In this document: piece by piece, positions 1-6,738 of the stretch | Layout: the number at the start of each line of letters is the position of its first letter | Position numbering within the stretch: the stretch's first letter is position 1 | From: JAYVJM01 sp043769275 | GTDB lineage: Bacteria > Pseudomonadota > Gammaproteobacteria > Pseudomonadales > UBA7239 | Length of the DNA stretch: 9,280 nucleotides | Direction: 5' to 3' | Assembly: GCA_043769275.1 (NCBI GenBank) | Contig: JAYVJM010000030.1 | Location: 1 to 9,280, forward strand | Made by a program: the position numbers and the translations under genes | The notes under the pieces: generated by a model | Seen by the model: only the letters and a program-made list of their open reading frames with translations | Databases searched by the model: none | Told to the model about the DNA's origin: nothing

Positions 1-36
1 CTCTGCCGTGTAAACCATTTGCTTTCTCGCCTTCAT
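1..36 (-). CDS. IS3-family orfA transposase, N-terminal fragment cut by the window edge
   Basis: Twelve codons on the minus strand read MKARKQMVYTAE and run off the left edge. A basic, Lys/Arg-rich start leading into 'YTAE' resembles the opening of IS3-family OrfA helix-turn-helix proteins, which commonly begin with a few basic residues followed by Y-T/S-x-E-F. A good Shine-Dalgarno (GGAGAG) lies about 5 bases before the ATG. The AT-rich stretch before it and the terminal-repeat-like sequence at 63-97 fit the left end of such an element, where orfA starts some tens of bases inside the repeat. In this family OrfA binds the ends and is joined to OrfB by frameshifting to make the transposase. 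Only 12 residues are visible, so the family call is an inference; an unrelated small gene is possible. Confidence 0.5.
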   Translation of the reverse strand, partial: MKARKQMVYTAE

Positions 37-62
37 CGAAACTCTCCGCTTTGTATTTTATT

Positions 63-97
63 GGCAAAACGGTGTCCACTTTTTGCAGCATAGGTCA
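63..97 (-). repeat. Putative terminal inverted repeat of the IS3-type element
   Basis: Read on the minus strand from 97 downward, the sequence begins TGACCTATGC and continues with AAAAAGTGGACACC. A TGA/TG-beginning end with an 'AAGTGGACAC' core is typical of IS3-family terminal repeats. It lies about 27 bases upstream of the orfA start, the expected arrangement. The outer edge at 97 is a guess; the matching right-hand repeat and any target duplication are outside the window. Confidence 0.45.
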
Positions 98-116
98 ATG
101 CGTAATATCGGTTAAC

Positions 117-1724
117 TCATACATTTTCAGGTGCTAGTTTTTTTCCGAGTATTAAATCGGCGCATTTTTCGCCGATCATAATCGAAGGGGCATTCGTGTT
201 GCCGCCGATTAATGTGGGCATGATAGACGCATCTGCCACACGCAAACCTTCAATGCCATGTACGCACAGTTCGCTGTCGACTACTGCCGTATCGTCGTTA
301 CCCATTTTGCAAGTGCCAACGGGGTGATAAACCGTGTCGCTAAACTTACGAATAAATTCATGAATACGCTCTTCGTCGCTCAACGTTCTATCTGGGCGCA
401 CAGGTTCACCTATTAAGCCATTCCACGCCTTTGCTTGCGCGACATCTCGGCAAATTTCATAACAGTGCTGCATTACTTTCCAGTCTATTTCGTTATCCAG
501 GAGGTTGTAATCAATCAATGGGCTGGCAAATGGGTCATTGCTGGCAGGCAAAACTGTGCCGCGACTTTGGGGGCGCAAATTGCATGCGTGGAAAGTTAAA
601 CCGTGCTGTTTGGGAATTTGGTCAATCAATCCGTACATTAAAATCGGAACAAAGTGCATTTGAATGTCAGGAATAGCAATGTCGGACGATGATTTTATAA
701 ACGAGCCTGCTTCAATGTTATTGCACGTTGCAATGCCGCGATTAAACACAAAATAATCTATCGCTGTTTTGATTTTTAAGTGGAGTTTAGTGGCGGCTTC
801 ATTCATCGTAATAGGTTGTGTGCAGGTGTAATTTACGACCACGTCCAAGTGCTCTTGCATGTTGTGGCCTACACCGGATAAGTCTTTATGCACGTTAATG
901 CGGGCGCGCTCTAAATCTTCTCTGCGCCCAATGCCGGAAACTTGCAAAATATGTGGCGACTTTATTGCCCCAGCAGAAATGACGACTTCGCGTTTTACGT
1001 CAGCCTTCTGTATCTTGCGTCCGCATTTATATTCAACACCAACAATGGTTTTGCCGCTTAAAATCAAACGCGTAACATGTGCGTTTGGAAGAATCGTCAA
1101 ATTCAATCGAGCGCGTACATCTGGCGTTAAAAAAGCTGCTGCTGAACTGCAGCGTTTTCCGTTGCGCAGAGTGGCTTGGTAGCGCGTAAAGCCCTCTTGT
1201 TGTGAGCCATTAACATCCTCCGTGTGCGCATAGCCAAGCTCAAGTCCCGCAGCGATGAATTTGTCGAATAAAATACTTTTTGATGGCGCATCTGATACTT
1301 TCAAGCCGCCGCCTGCGCCGTGATACAGGGATGCGCCGCGTGAATTATCTTCAGAGCGTTTAAAATACGGCAGTACTTCTGCAAAAGACCAGCCCGTATT
1401 GCCGAGCTCGCTCCAGTGATCGTAATCCCAGCGATGGCCGCGCACATAGACCATGCCGTTCAAGCTGCTGGAGCCGCCCAACACTTTTCCGCGAGGCACA
1501 AACATGCGGCGGTTATCTAGGGCTGGCTGGGGAATGGATTGCATTTGCCAGTTCATTTTTTTACTTTTTAAAATTTCAGCAGCACCACCAGGCATGTGTA
1601 TTAGCGGGTTTTTGTCGTTGGGGCCTGCTTCTAACAGCAAGACTTTATGGTGCGGGTTTTCAGAGAGCCGGCTAGCCACGACACAGCCGGCAGAACCTGC
1701 ACCTATGACAATAAAATCAAACAT
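117..1724 (-). CDS. GMC-family FAD-dependent alcohol dehydrogenase, AlkJ/choline dehydrogenase-like
   Basis: This 535-residue flavoprotein has the full set of GMC oxidoreductase features. The FAD-binding GAGSAG is at residues 8-13. GMC signature 1 (PRGKVLGGSSSLNG) is at about 77-90 and signature 2 (GAIKSPHILQVSGIG) at 252-266. The C-terminal catalytic pair is His467 in YHPVGTCKMG and Asn511 in GGNTNAP. The length and the NPLIHMPGG...NWQ...RGHRWDYDHW blocks resemble AlkJ, which oxidises medium-chain alcohols and passes electrons to the membrane quinone pool, and also BetA-type choline dehydrogenases. The exact substrate cannot be read from sequence. The start at 1724 is chosen because GAGGGG lies 6 bases upstream and the protein then begins MFDFIVIGAGSAG; an in-frame ATG at 1745 has no ribosome site. 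It is last in a three-gene minus-strand set, 78 bases after the RND gene with no terminator-like hairpin between. A probable IS end lies about 20 bases past its stop. Confidence 0.93.
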   Translation of the reverse strand: MFDFIVIGAGSAGCVVASRLSENPHHKVLLLEAGPNDKNPLIHMPGGAAEILKSKKMNWQMQSIPQPALDNRRMFVPRGKVLGGSSSLNGMVYVRGHRWDYDHWSELGNTGWSFAEVLPYFKRSEDNSRGASLYHGAGGGLKVSDAPSKSILFDKFIAAGLELGYAHTEDVNGSQQEGFTRYQATLRNGKRCSSAAAFLTPDVRARLNLTILPNAHVTRLILSGKTIVGVEYKCGRKIQKADVKREVVISAGAIKSPHILQVSGIGRREDLERARINVHKDLSGVGHNMQEHLDVVVNYTCTQPITMNEAATKLHLKIKTAIDYFVFNRGIATCNNIEAGSFIKSSSDIAIPDIQMHFVPILMYGLIDQIPKQHGLTFHACNLRPQSRGTVLPASNDPFASPLIDYNLLDNEIDWKVMQHCYEICRDVAQAKAWNGLIGEPVRPDRTLSDEERIHEFIRKFSDTVYHPVGTCKMGNDDTAVVDSELCVHGIEGLRVADASIMPTLIGGNTNAPSIMIGEKCADLILGKKLAPENV

Positions 1725-1802
1725 AAAAAACCCCTCGTTCAGCATAATGTTTTTATTTGCAGTTAATAATTGTTTTCAAGAGAAAATATTGGATACGAAA
1801 AA

Positions 1803-4415
1803 TTACTCGACGCTAAGTGCTTCATTTTTAAGTGTGTGTGTTTTCGCCGTTTTTTTTACATTATTTTGTGTGGTGCCAAGTGTAGATTTTGGTTTAACAG
1901 GGCCTAGCCGGAAAAAATAGGCCAATGCAGGCAGTAGCGTCAGCGAGCCAACCATGTTCCAGAGAAACATAAAGACCAACAAAATGCCCATATCTTTTTG
2001 GAATTCAATGGCAGACCAGTACCAAGTAGCCACGCCAAAAGCCAAGGTAAAGCCGGTAAAGCTTACTGCTTTTCCTGTCGTTTCTAATGTTGATAGGTAG
2101 GCTTCCTTCAGCCCCTTGCCTTCTTTGAAATAGCTTTCCATGCGGCTGTAAATATAAATGCCGTAATCCACGCCTACGCCCACACCGAGCGTGATAACCG
2201 GCAGTGTCGCCACTTTTACCCCAATGCCAAGCTGCGCCATCAATGCTTCACACAAGATAGATGTCAAACCCAGCGGAACCATAATGCACAACAGTGCTTT
2301 AATGGAGGGAAATGTAAAAAATACGAGTAACGCTACAACTCCGTATACGAGCCATAGCATTTTGTTTTGTGCAGATTCAATTTCTTGGTTAACCGCCGCC
2401 GAAATACCTGCATTGCCGGTTGCGAGAAGGAATTGAATATCTGGCGTATTGTTTTCAGCGGCGAATTTTTTGGCGGCTTCAGCAACGCGATTCAGTGTCG
2501 CTGCTTTGTGATCTGTTAAAAAAGCTACTACTGGTGCGAAATTGCATTTTTCATTGATCAAACCCATCTCCGCCGTTAAGTTAAAGGCTCCGTCCATTGC
2601 TCCTTGATTGCGTCCCAAGTTCATCCACTTGATGTGTCCTTCCGTTAATCCGGCAATAAAGTTTTTGGCAACGTAGGCGGCAGATGCGGTTGATTGCACC
2701 CCATCTACGTTTTGTAGCGCCCACTCTAAGTTATCCATTGCAGCCATGTTTTTTTGTTTAAAGCATTCGCCTGGGTGTGTTGTCATCATCACAACAAATA
2801 AGTCAGAACTGGTTGCATAATTGCTAGTGATAAATCCGTTATCTTTGTTGTAAACAGAGTCTGGCCGCAATTCTGGAACGCCGGTATTGATGTCACCAAT
2901 TTGTAATGACTGGCGTGCATACAGGCTGTATGCAGTTAGAAAAATGGCAAAGATAACCGCAACGGATGCCCACTTTTTCTCAGTGAATTTTGACAGGAAA
3001 AGCCACTGCGCAGGGTGATCGCCTTTTTTTAGCTGCATGTGGCGCACGCCAGATGTGGAGATGCCTGCATACGATAGCAAAATTGGCAGCAGCATTAACT
3101 TCAATACCATCAGAACGCCAGTGCCAATTGCAGCAGTTAACGCCAACTCTTTGATGGCGGAAATGGGTATCAGCATCATGGTTAAAAAGCTGAAAGCATT
3201 CGTGAGCAATGCTGTAATGCCGGGTAAATAATTAGAGCGAAATGCCCGACGACAGGCCATGAGCTTGTTATGGCCGTGCGACATTTCAATGGCCATTGCA
3301 TTCACAAACTGCACGCTGTGGCTTACGCCAATGGCTACTAATAAAAATGGAACCAGCATGGAAAAAACGCCAATACCCCCAAACACTTCAATATTGTGAT
3401 CGCCCACCATCACCTTACCATAAGGCATTGAAAAGCGTGCCATGATGCTGAGCAATCCCAGCATCCAAATTACGGCAATCAGAGATGTTATCAGCGGCAT
3501 TAACGCTGCACGCCAACTGCGTGCATACAAAAAAAGTAAAATAATAGTGATCGCCATTGCGACCAATCCAAATTTAACAATTTCAGATGATCCGCTAATT
3601 AAGTCGCCCAACATTTTCGGCTCACCAATGATGTAGAGCCTGTATTTTCCGTTGTATTGCGTATTGATTTGTTCTCGTATCAAATCAAGCTTGGCACCAA
3701 AATCTTTAAAATCAACAGTGTCGCCTGCCTTATGTGGATCATTGGCGATCAGTTTGTTTTTTAGGTATGAGCCTAGGCTATCGATGTTGTGGATTTTGAT
3801 TTGCGTATCTTCCTGCACGGGATCATCCATCGGATACGCTGGGAAAACATAAGCCTCTACAACAGACGATTTAAAGTTATCTGCAATCAGTCTGCCTATT
3901 TCTGTTGAGCGCAATACGTTTGTGCGAACACGTTCTAGCGCTTCTGGCGATCCGTCATAATCGCCAGGAATCATGCGGTCGCCTTCAAATCCTTGTGGCG
4001 TTACCGCTAACCAGCGTACAGAGGGTGCCCATAAAGAGCGTAAAGTTGTTTTGTCTACGCCGTTTAGGGCGGAAACGCGGTCGTTCACATCGCCGACCAT
4101 TTGCAGATATTCTTTATCAAAAATATCGCCATTTTTATTTTCGATAGCAATTTTAAATGAGAGGCCTTTCTGCGTTAAATCGTCTAAATGGCTGAACATG
4201 TTTTTTAAGTATTCATGTTGCATCGGCAACATTTTTTCAAAACGCGCATCAATTTTGATACGCGATGTTTCATAGGTGAAATAGCATGTGAGGGCGGTAA
4301 TAACAAATAACCAAAGTAGGCGATGATTAAAAATCAACTTTTCCATCGTTTTTTCGCCCTCACCATAATGGTAAGTTTCGCCATACTGACGATGATTGAC
4401 GCTTTTCCCGGCCAT
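1803..4415 (-). CDS. RND-superfamily (MMPL-type) inner-membrane transporter
   Basis: An 870-residue protein with the duplicated RND plan. One TM lies at about 31-49, followed by a large periplasmic domain (about 50-278) and five TMs between about 279 and 451. A second single TM at 483-500 is followed by a second periplasmic domain (501-684) and five TMs up to about 834. The second half has GVGVGVDYGIYIYSR around Asp750, the proton-relay-type motif of MMPL proteins; the matching first-half site reads GVSHSVQFVNAM, with His in place of Asp. Such proteins export lipids, hopanoids or other hydrophobic molecules; the substrate here is unknown. The start at 4415 has GGGAG 8 bases upstream, and residues 21-31 (EKTMEKLIFNH) resemble the N-terminus I recall for pseudomonad homologues. 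An internal ATG at 4346, also with a GAGGG, would remove 23 residues. It follows the YCF48 gene by 65 bases; the two are a recurrent pair in Proteobacteria. Confidence 0.9.
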   Translation of the reverse strand: MAGKSVNHRQYGETYHYGEGEKTMEKLIFNHRLLWLFVITALTCYFTYETSRIKIDARFEKMLPMQHEYLKNMFSHLDDLTQKGLSFKIAIENKNGDIFDKEYLQMVGDVNDRVSALNGVDKTTLRSLWAPSVRWLAVTPQGFEGDRMIPGDYDGSPEALERVRTNVLRSTEIGRLIADNFKSSVVEAYVFPAYPMDDPVQEDTQIKIHNIDSLGSYLKNKLIANDPHKAGDTVDFKDFGAKLDLIREQINTQYNGKYRLYIIGEPKMLGDLISGSSEIVKFGLVAMAITIILLFLYARSWRAALMPLITSLIAVIWMLGLLSIMARFSMPYGKVMVGDHNIEVFGGIGVFSMLVPFLLVAIGVSHSVQFVNAMAIEMSHGHNKLMACRRAFRSNYLPGITALLTNAFSFLTMMLIPISAIKELALTAAIGTGVLMVLKLMLLPILLSYAGISTSGVRHMQLKKGDHPAQWLFLSKFTEKKWASVAVIFAIFLTAYSLYARQSLQIGDINTGVPELRPDSVYNKDNGFITSNYATSSDLFVVMMTTHPGECFKQKNMAAMDNLEWALQNVDGVQSTASAAYVAKNFIAGLTEGHIKWMNLGRNQGAMDGAFNLTAEMGLINEKCNFAPVVAFLTDHKAATLNRVAEAAKKFAAENNTPDIQFLLATGNAGISAAVNQEIESAQNKMLWLVYGVVALLVFFTFPSIKALLCIMVPLGLTSILCEALMAQLGIGVKVATLPVITLGVGVGVDYGIYIYSRMESYFKEGKGLKEAYLSTLETTGKAVSFTGFTLAFGVATWYWSAIEFQKDMGILLVFMFLWNMVGSLTLLPALAYFFRLGPVKPKSTLGTTQNNVKKTAKTHTLKNEALSVE

Positions 4416-4480
4416 ACTGCAAACTCCCAATCGTTTATATATCACTGTGTTTTTGTGGAATTTATTGCTGTAGATTTTGT

Positions 4481-5746
4481 CTACATGTCGCGAGGTGGTA
4501 CGGTTTGTACGCCACCTGCGCCCACTAAAACATAATTTCCGTTTGCGGCTGTTGTTGCGCCGGCAATCGTGCGCCGGTTTTTGCGCACATGTTGCTCAAA
4601 GCTGTGGCCTTGATTGTGGCTGAGGAGTAGTGCGCCGTCGTTGCCTACGGCAAGTACAACGTTATCGCCTGTAAAATAAAATGCATTGATGTTGTTGTGT
4701 AGTTTGTCTTCAACTTGAATCCAGCTATTGCCTTGATCTACTGAGCGGTACATGGCTCCACGCAGGCCGCCAATAAATATTTGTTCATTTGCGACAGTGC
4801 TGTTTTTTAACTGCATGTCGACAGTAAAAAATGAACCGTTTTCTGGGTCTGGAGATTCCAATGCAGTCCAATGCTCGCCGGCATCCGTGCTGCGATAAAC
4901 GTGGCCGGCCTCCCCAACAATAAACATTAGATCGCCTTTGCCTATAATTGCGTTCAGGTGACTATGGTCGGGGTTTTCTAAGCGATCTATAACGCTGATC
5001 CACGTTGCGCCACCATTGTCTGTTTTCAAAAACTCACCAAAAGCCCCAACGACAAAGCCGTGCTGCTTATCTCGAAACCAGACACCCAGCAGCGGGTTGG
5101 CAACCGTGTTTAGTAGCGCATCGTGCGCGTCATTAATGCCGTTTTCCGCATCGCTCAGGCGGTCGTTTATGTTGTTAAGTGTTGATTGGAGTGCGCTGGT
5201 GTCTGTTTCACCAGCAGATTCCGCTTTATTCATCGCGGCTGCTGCATCCAGCTTCGCTTTTTCTAGCTGGTTTTTTTGGGCTTCTAGCTCAGGTATTTTG
5301 TCGGCCATGCGCTGACGCATAAATTTAATGCCGTCCAATTGCAGCGCCCAGTTTTTGCCGCCATCAACAGTATTAAGTACAAGCCCGTCATAACCTACAG
5401 CCCAGCCTTGTTCAGCATTAACGAAGTGAACGGCATTAAGCATTTGTCGTGTAGGAACTTCTGATTGCAGCCAAGTTTTAGCGTTGTCATCGGAATAGGC
5501 AATGTGGCCGCGTTCACCAACGACCAGCAGGCGATTATTGACACGTACAATATCTTGCAGCAGGGACTCCGCTACTTTTTTGCTTTTAATCGCGGGCAAC
5601 TGCGATTCGGTTGATGGCTCTAACAATTGCTGTGCTCGCACGCTGAAGCCAAGTGTCAAGCAGGCAGTAAGCAGAACTGTTCGCTTAAACAAGGCAGAAG
5701 GTTTGCCTTGACTGATAACAGATAAATTTATCATGATTTTTTTCAT
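4481..5746 (-). CDS. Exported YCF48/Hcf136-like beta-propeller protein with helical insert
   Basis: A 421-residue secreted protein. A signal peptide covers about residues 1-38 (basic KR, hydrophobic TVLLTACLTLGF, likely cleavage after SVRA). The rest is a propeller with six Asp-box/BNR-type turns, at about 84-92, 125-133, 241-249, 285-293, 334-342 and 375-383 (for example STDAGEHW, SVDQGNSW). Each is preceded by a GxxG turn (GERG, GYDG, GAFG, GEAG, GLRG, GNDG). This matches the photosystem II assembly factor-like YCF48 family, which in non-photosynthetic bacteria often sits beside RND transporters. Between boxes 2 and 3 lies an Ala/Glu/Lys-rich stretch (about 141-216) predicted to form two helices. 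The start at 5746 has AGGA 9 bases upstream; a Met at codon 5 lacks one. It is the first gene of the minus-strand set. A role as periplasmic partner of the RND pump is inference; a binding or assembly role is as likely as any enzymatic one. Confidence 0.88.
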   Translation of the reverse strand: MKKIMINLSVISQGKPSALFKRTVLLTACLTLGFSVRAQQLLEPSTESQLPAIKSKKVAESLLQDIVRVNNRLLVVGERGHIAYSDDNAKTWLQSEVPTRQMLNAVHFVNAEQGWAVGYDGLVLNTVDGGKNWALQLDGIKFMRQRMADKIPELEAQKNQLEKAKLDAAAAMNKAESAGETDTSALQSTLNNINDRLSDAENGINDAHDALLNTVANPLLGVWFRDKQHGFVVGAFGEFLKTDNGGATWISVIDRLENPDHSHLNAIIGKGDLMFIVGEAGHVYRSTDAGEHWTALESPDPENGSFFTVDMQLKNSTVANEQIFIGGLRGAMYRSVDQGNSWIQVEDKLHNNINAFYFTGDNVVLAVGNDGALLLSHNQGHSFEQHVRKNRRTIAGATTAANGNYVLVGAGGVQTVPPRDM

Positions 5747-5766
5747 ACAGAACTGTCCTGATTGTG

Positions 5767-5780
5767 CTGCAATTTTGCAG
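5767..5780. promoter_or_regulatory. Perfect 6-bp dyad upstream of the YCF48-like gene
   Basis: CTGCAA and TTGCAG arms lie on either side of a 2-base centre, 20 bases upstream of the start codon at 5746. The spacer is too short for an RNA hairpin, so a protein-binding site is the more natural reading. No convincing -35/-10 pair could be placed around it, so its function as an operator is unproven. Confidence 0.25.
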
Positions 5781-5895
5781 TGAGAATCGCCACAACCGAT
5801 GCAGAAAATACGCGAAGAAATGTATGCGTTTCTGTTTTTTTAACGATACGTGGTTACTGCGTTGCTTTCTTTTATTGTCATTTTTTATTGACCTA

Positions 5896-5916
5896 GCTTC
5901 CTCTCTTGAGCGAAGC
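5896..5916. other. Hairpin-forming inverted repeat between hda and the YCF48-like gene
   Basis: Arms GCTTC/GAAGC and inner arms CTC/GAG can pair with one bulged G and a 4-base loop, giving 8 base pairs. It lies about 70 bases past the hda stop. No T-run follows on either strand, so it is not a standard intrinsic terminator. It may protect the 3' end of the nhaA-hda message or be chance. The rest of the 5747-5987 intergenic stretch shows no gene. Confidence 0.3.
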
Positions 5917-5987
5917 AAGTAGCCACATCTTAACTGTTGAAAGTAGCTTGGTAAACGGCTATTGACTCAGCCTTTAGTCTTAGTGTC

Positions 5988-6719
5988 TTACCAGCCTAAT
6001 GCGTCTTTTATAAAAGGGATGGTTACGCGGCGTTTTTCTACAAGTGAGGCTTTATCTATGCGTTCAAGACACTCAAATAGCTCATTCATGGCACGTGGTG
6101 CGTGGTTTAAAATAAAAGTTAGCACTTCATCGCTAAGTTCTATGCCGCGTGTATTGGCGCGTAGTTTCAGTGCTAAAATTTTCTCGGCATCGGAGAGTTG
6201 TGATAGATGAAATGCAACGCCCCATGCCATACGTGACACTAAATCCGGCAAGCTGCTCGCTAAATCACGTGGCGCACAATTGGCGGATACCAAAAGACGG
6301 CAATGTGGCTTATCGCGAAGGCGATTATAAAAATGAAATAAGGCATGATCCCAATGCTGCTGGCCTAACACGTGCTGCAAATTGTCAAGACAAATCAGGT
6401 TTATTTGTTCTAGATTCTCGAACAAGAGTTCTGCGTCAAAAGTTGTAAGCTCGTCGAGCGGAAGGTATTGGCACAGCAGGCCACTGGCACTGGCTGCGTT
6501 GCAGGCCGCTTGTAATAAATGACTGCGGCCAACGCCTTCCGCGCCCCACAAATACACAAAACGTTCGCTGGGGTTATTCGCAACCACCAACTCCCTCACT
6601 GCGTGCAAAGCTAGTGCGTTTCCACCGACACAGGGGGTGAAATAGTTATCGAGGGTTGCGTCATCATTGAGATGCACATTAAGCGATAACTGAAGGGGTT
6701 TTTTATGCTTCATAGACAC
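5988..6719 (-). CDS. hda: DnaA regulatory inactivator Hda
   Basis: A 243-residue DnaA-like AAA+ protein. With the DNA-loaded sliding clamp it stimulates ATP hydrolysis by DnaA, which limits replication to once per cycle. The N-terminal QLSLNV (residues 10-15) is the clamp-binding motif typical of Hda. The Walker A region reads GAEGVGRSHL (59-68), with Arg where most ATPases have Lys, as in E. coli Hda. Walker B is LICLDN (108-113), sensor 1 is around LLVSANCAP (142-150), the arginine-finger region is LVSRMAWG (160-167), and sensor 2 is around APRAMNELFE (207-216). There is no C-terminal DNA-binding domain, which separates it from DnaA. The start is uncertain by two codons: GTG at 6719 has a weak GAGAG 11 bases upstream, whereas ATG at 6713 has no ribosome site. 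It begins 19 bases after the nhaA stop with no terminator between, so the two are probably co-transcribed. Confidence 0.95.
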   Translation of the reverse strand: MSMKHKKPLQLSLNVHLNDDATLDNYFTPCVGGNALALHAVRELVVANNPSERFVYLWGAEGVGRSHLLQAACNAASASGLLCQYLPLDELTTFDAELLFENLEQINLICLDNLQHVLGQQHWDHALFHFYNRLRDKPHCRLLVSANCAPRDLASSLPDLVSRMAWGVAFHLSQLSDAEKILALKLRANTRGIELSDEVLTFILNHAPRAMNELFECLERIDKASLVEKRRVTIPFIKDALGW

Positions 6720-6738
6720 GTGTTATATCGCTCTCAGT

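Noticed and set aside
3973..4275. Plus-strand frames opposite the RND gene
   Set aside because: Antisense shadows of a long, clearly conserved coding region, with cysteine/serine/arginine-rich products typical of reverse frames.
5896..5916. Intrinsic terminator for nhaA-hda
   Set aside because: The hairpin is acceptable, but there is no T-run directly after it on either strand, so it is kept only as an unexplained hairpin.
5685..5918. Minus-strand open frame of 77 codons overlapping the start of the YCF48-like gene
   Set aside because: Its product is basic, low in recognisable motifs, and it overlaps a clear signal-peptide start in another frame. It is better explained as intergenic AT-rich sequence.
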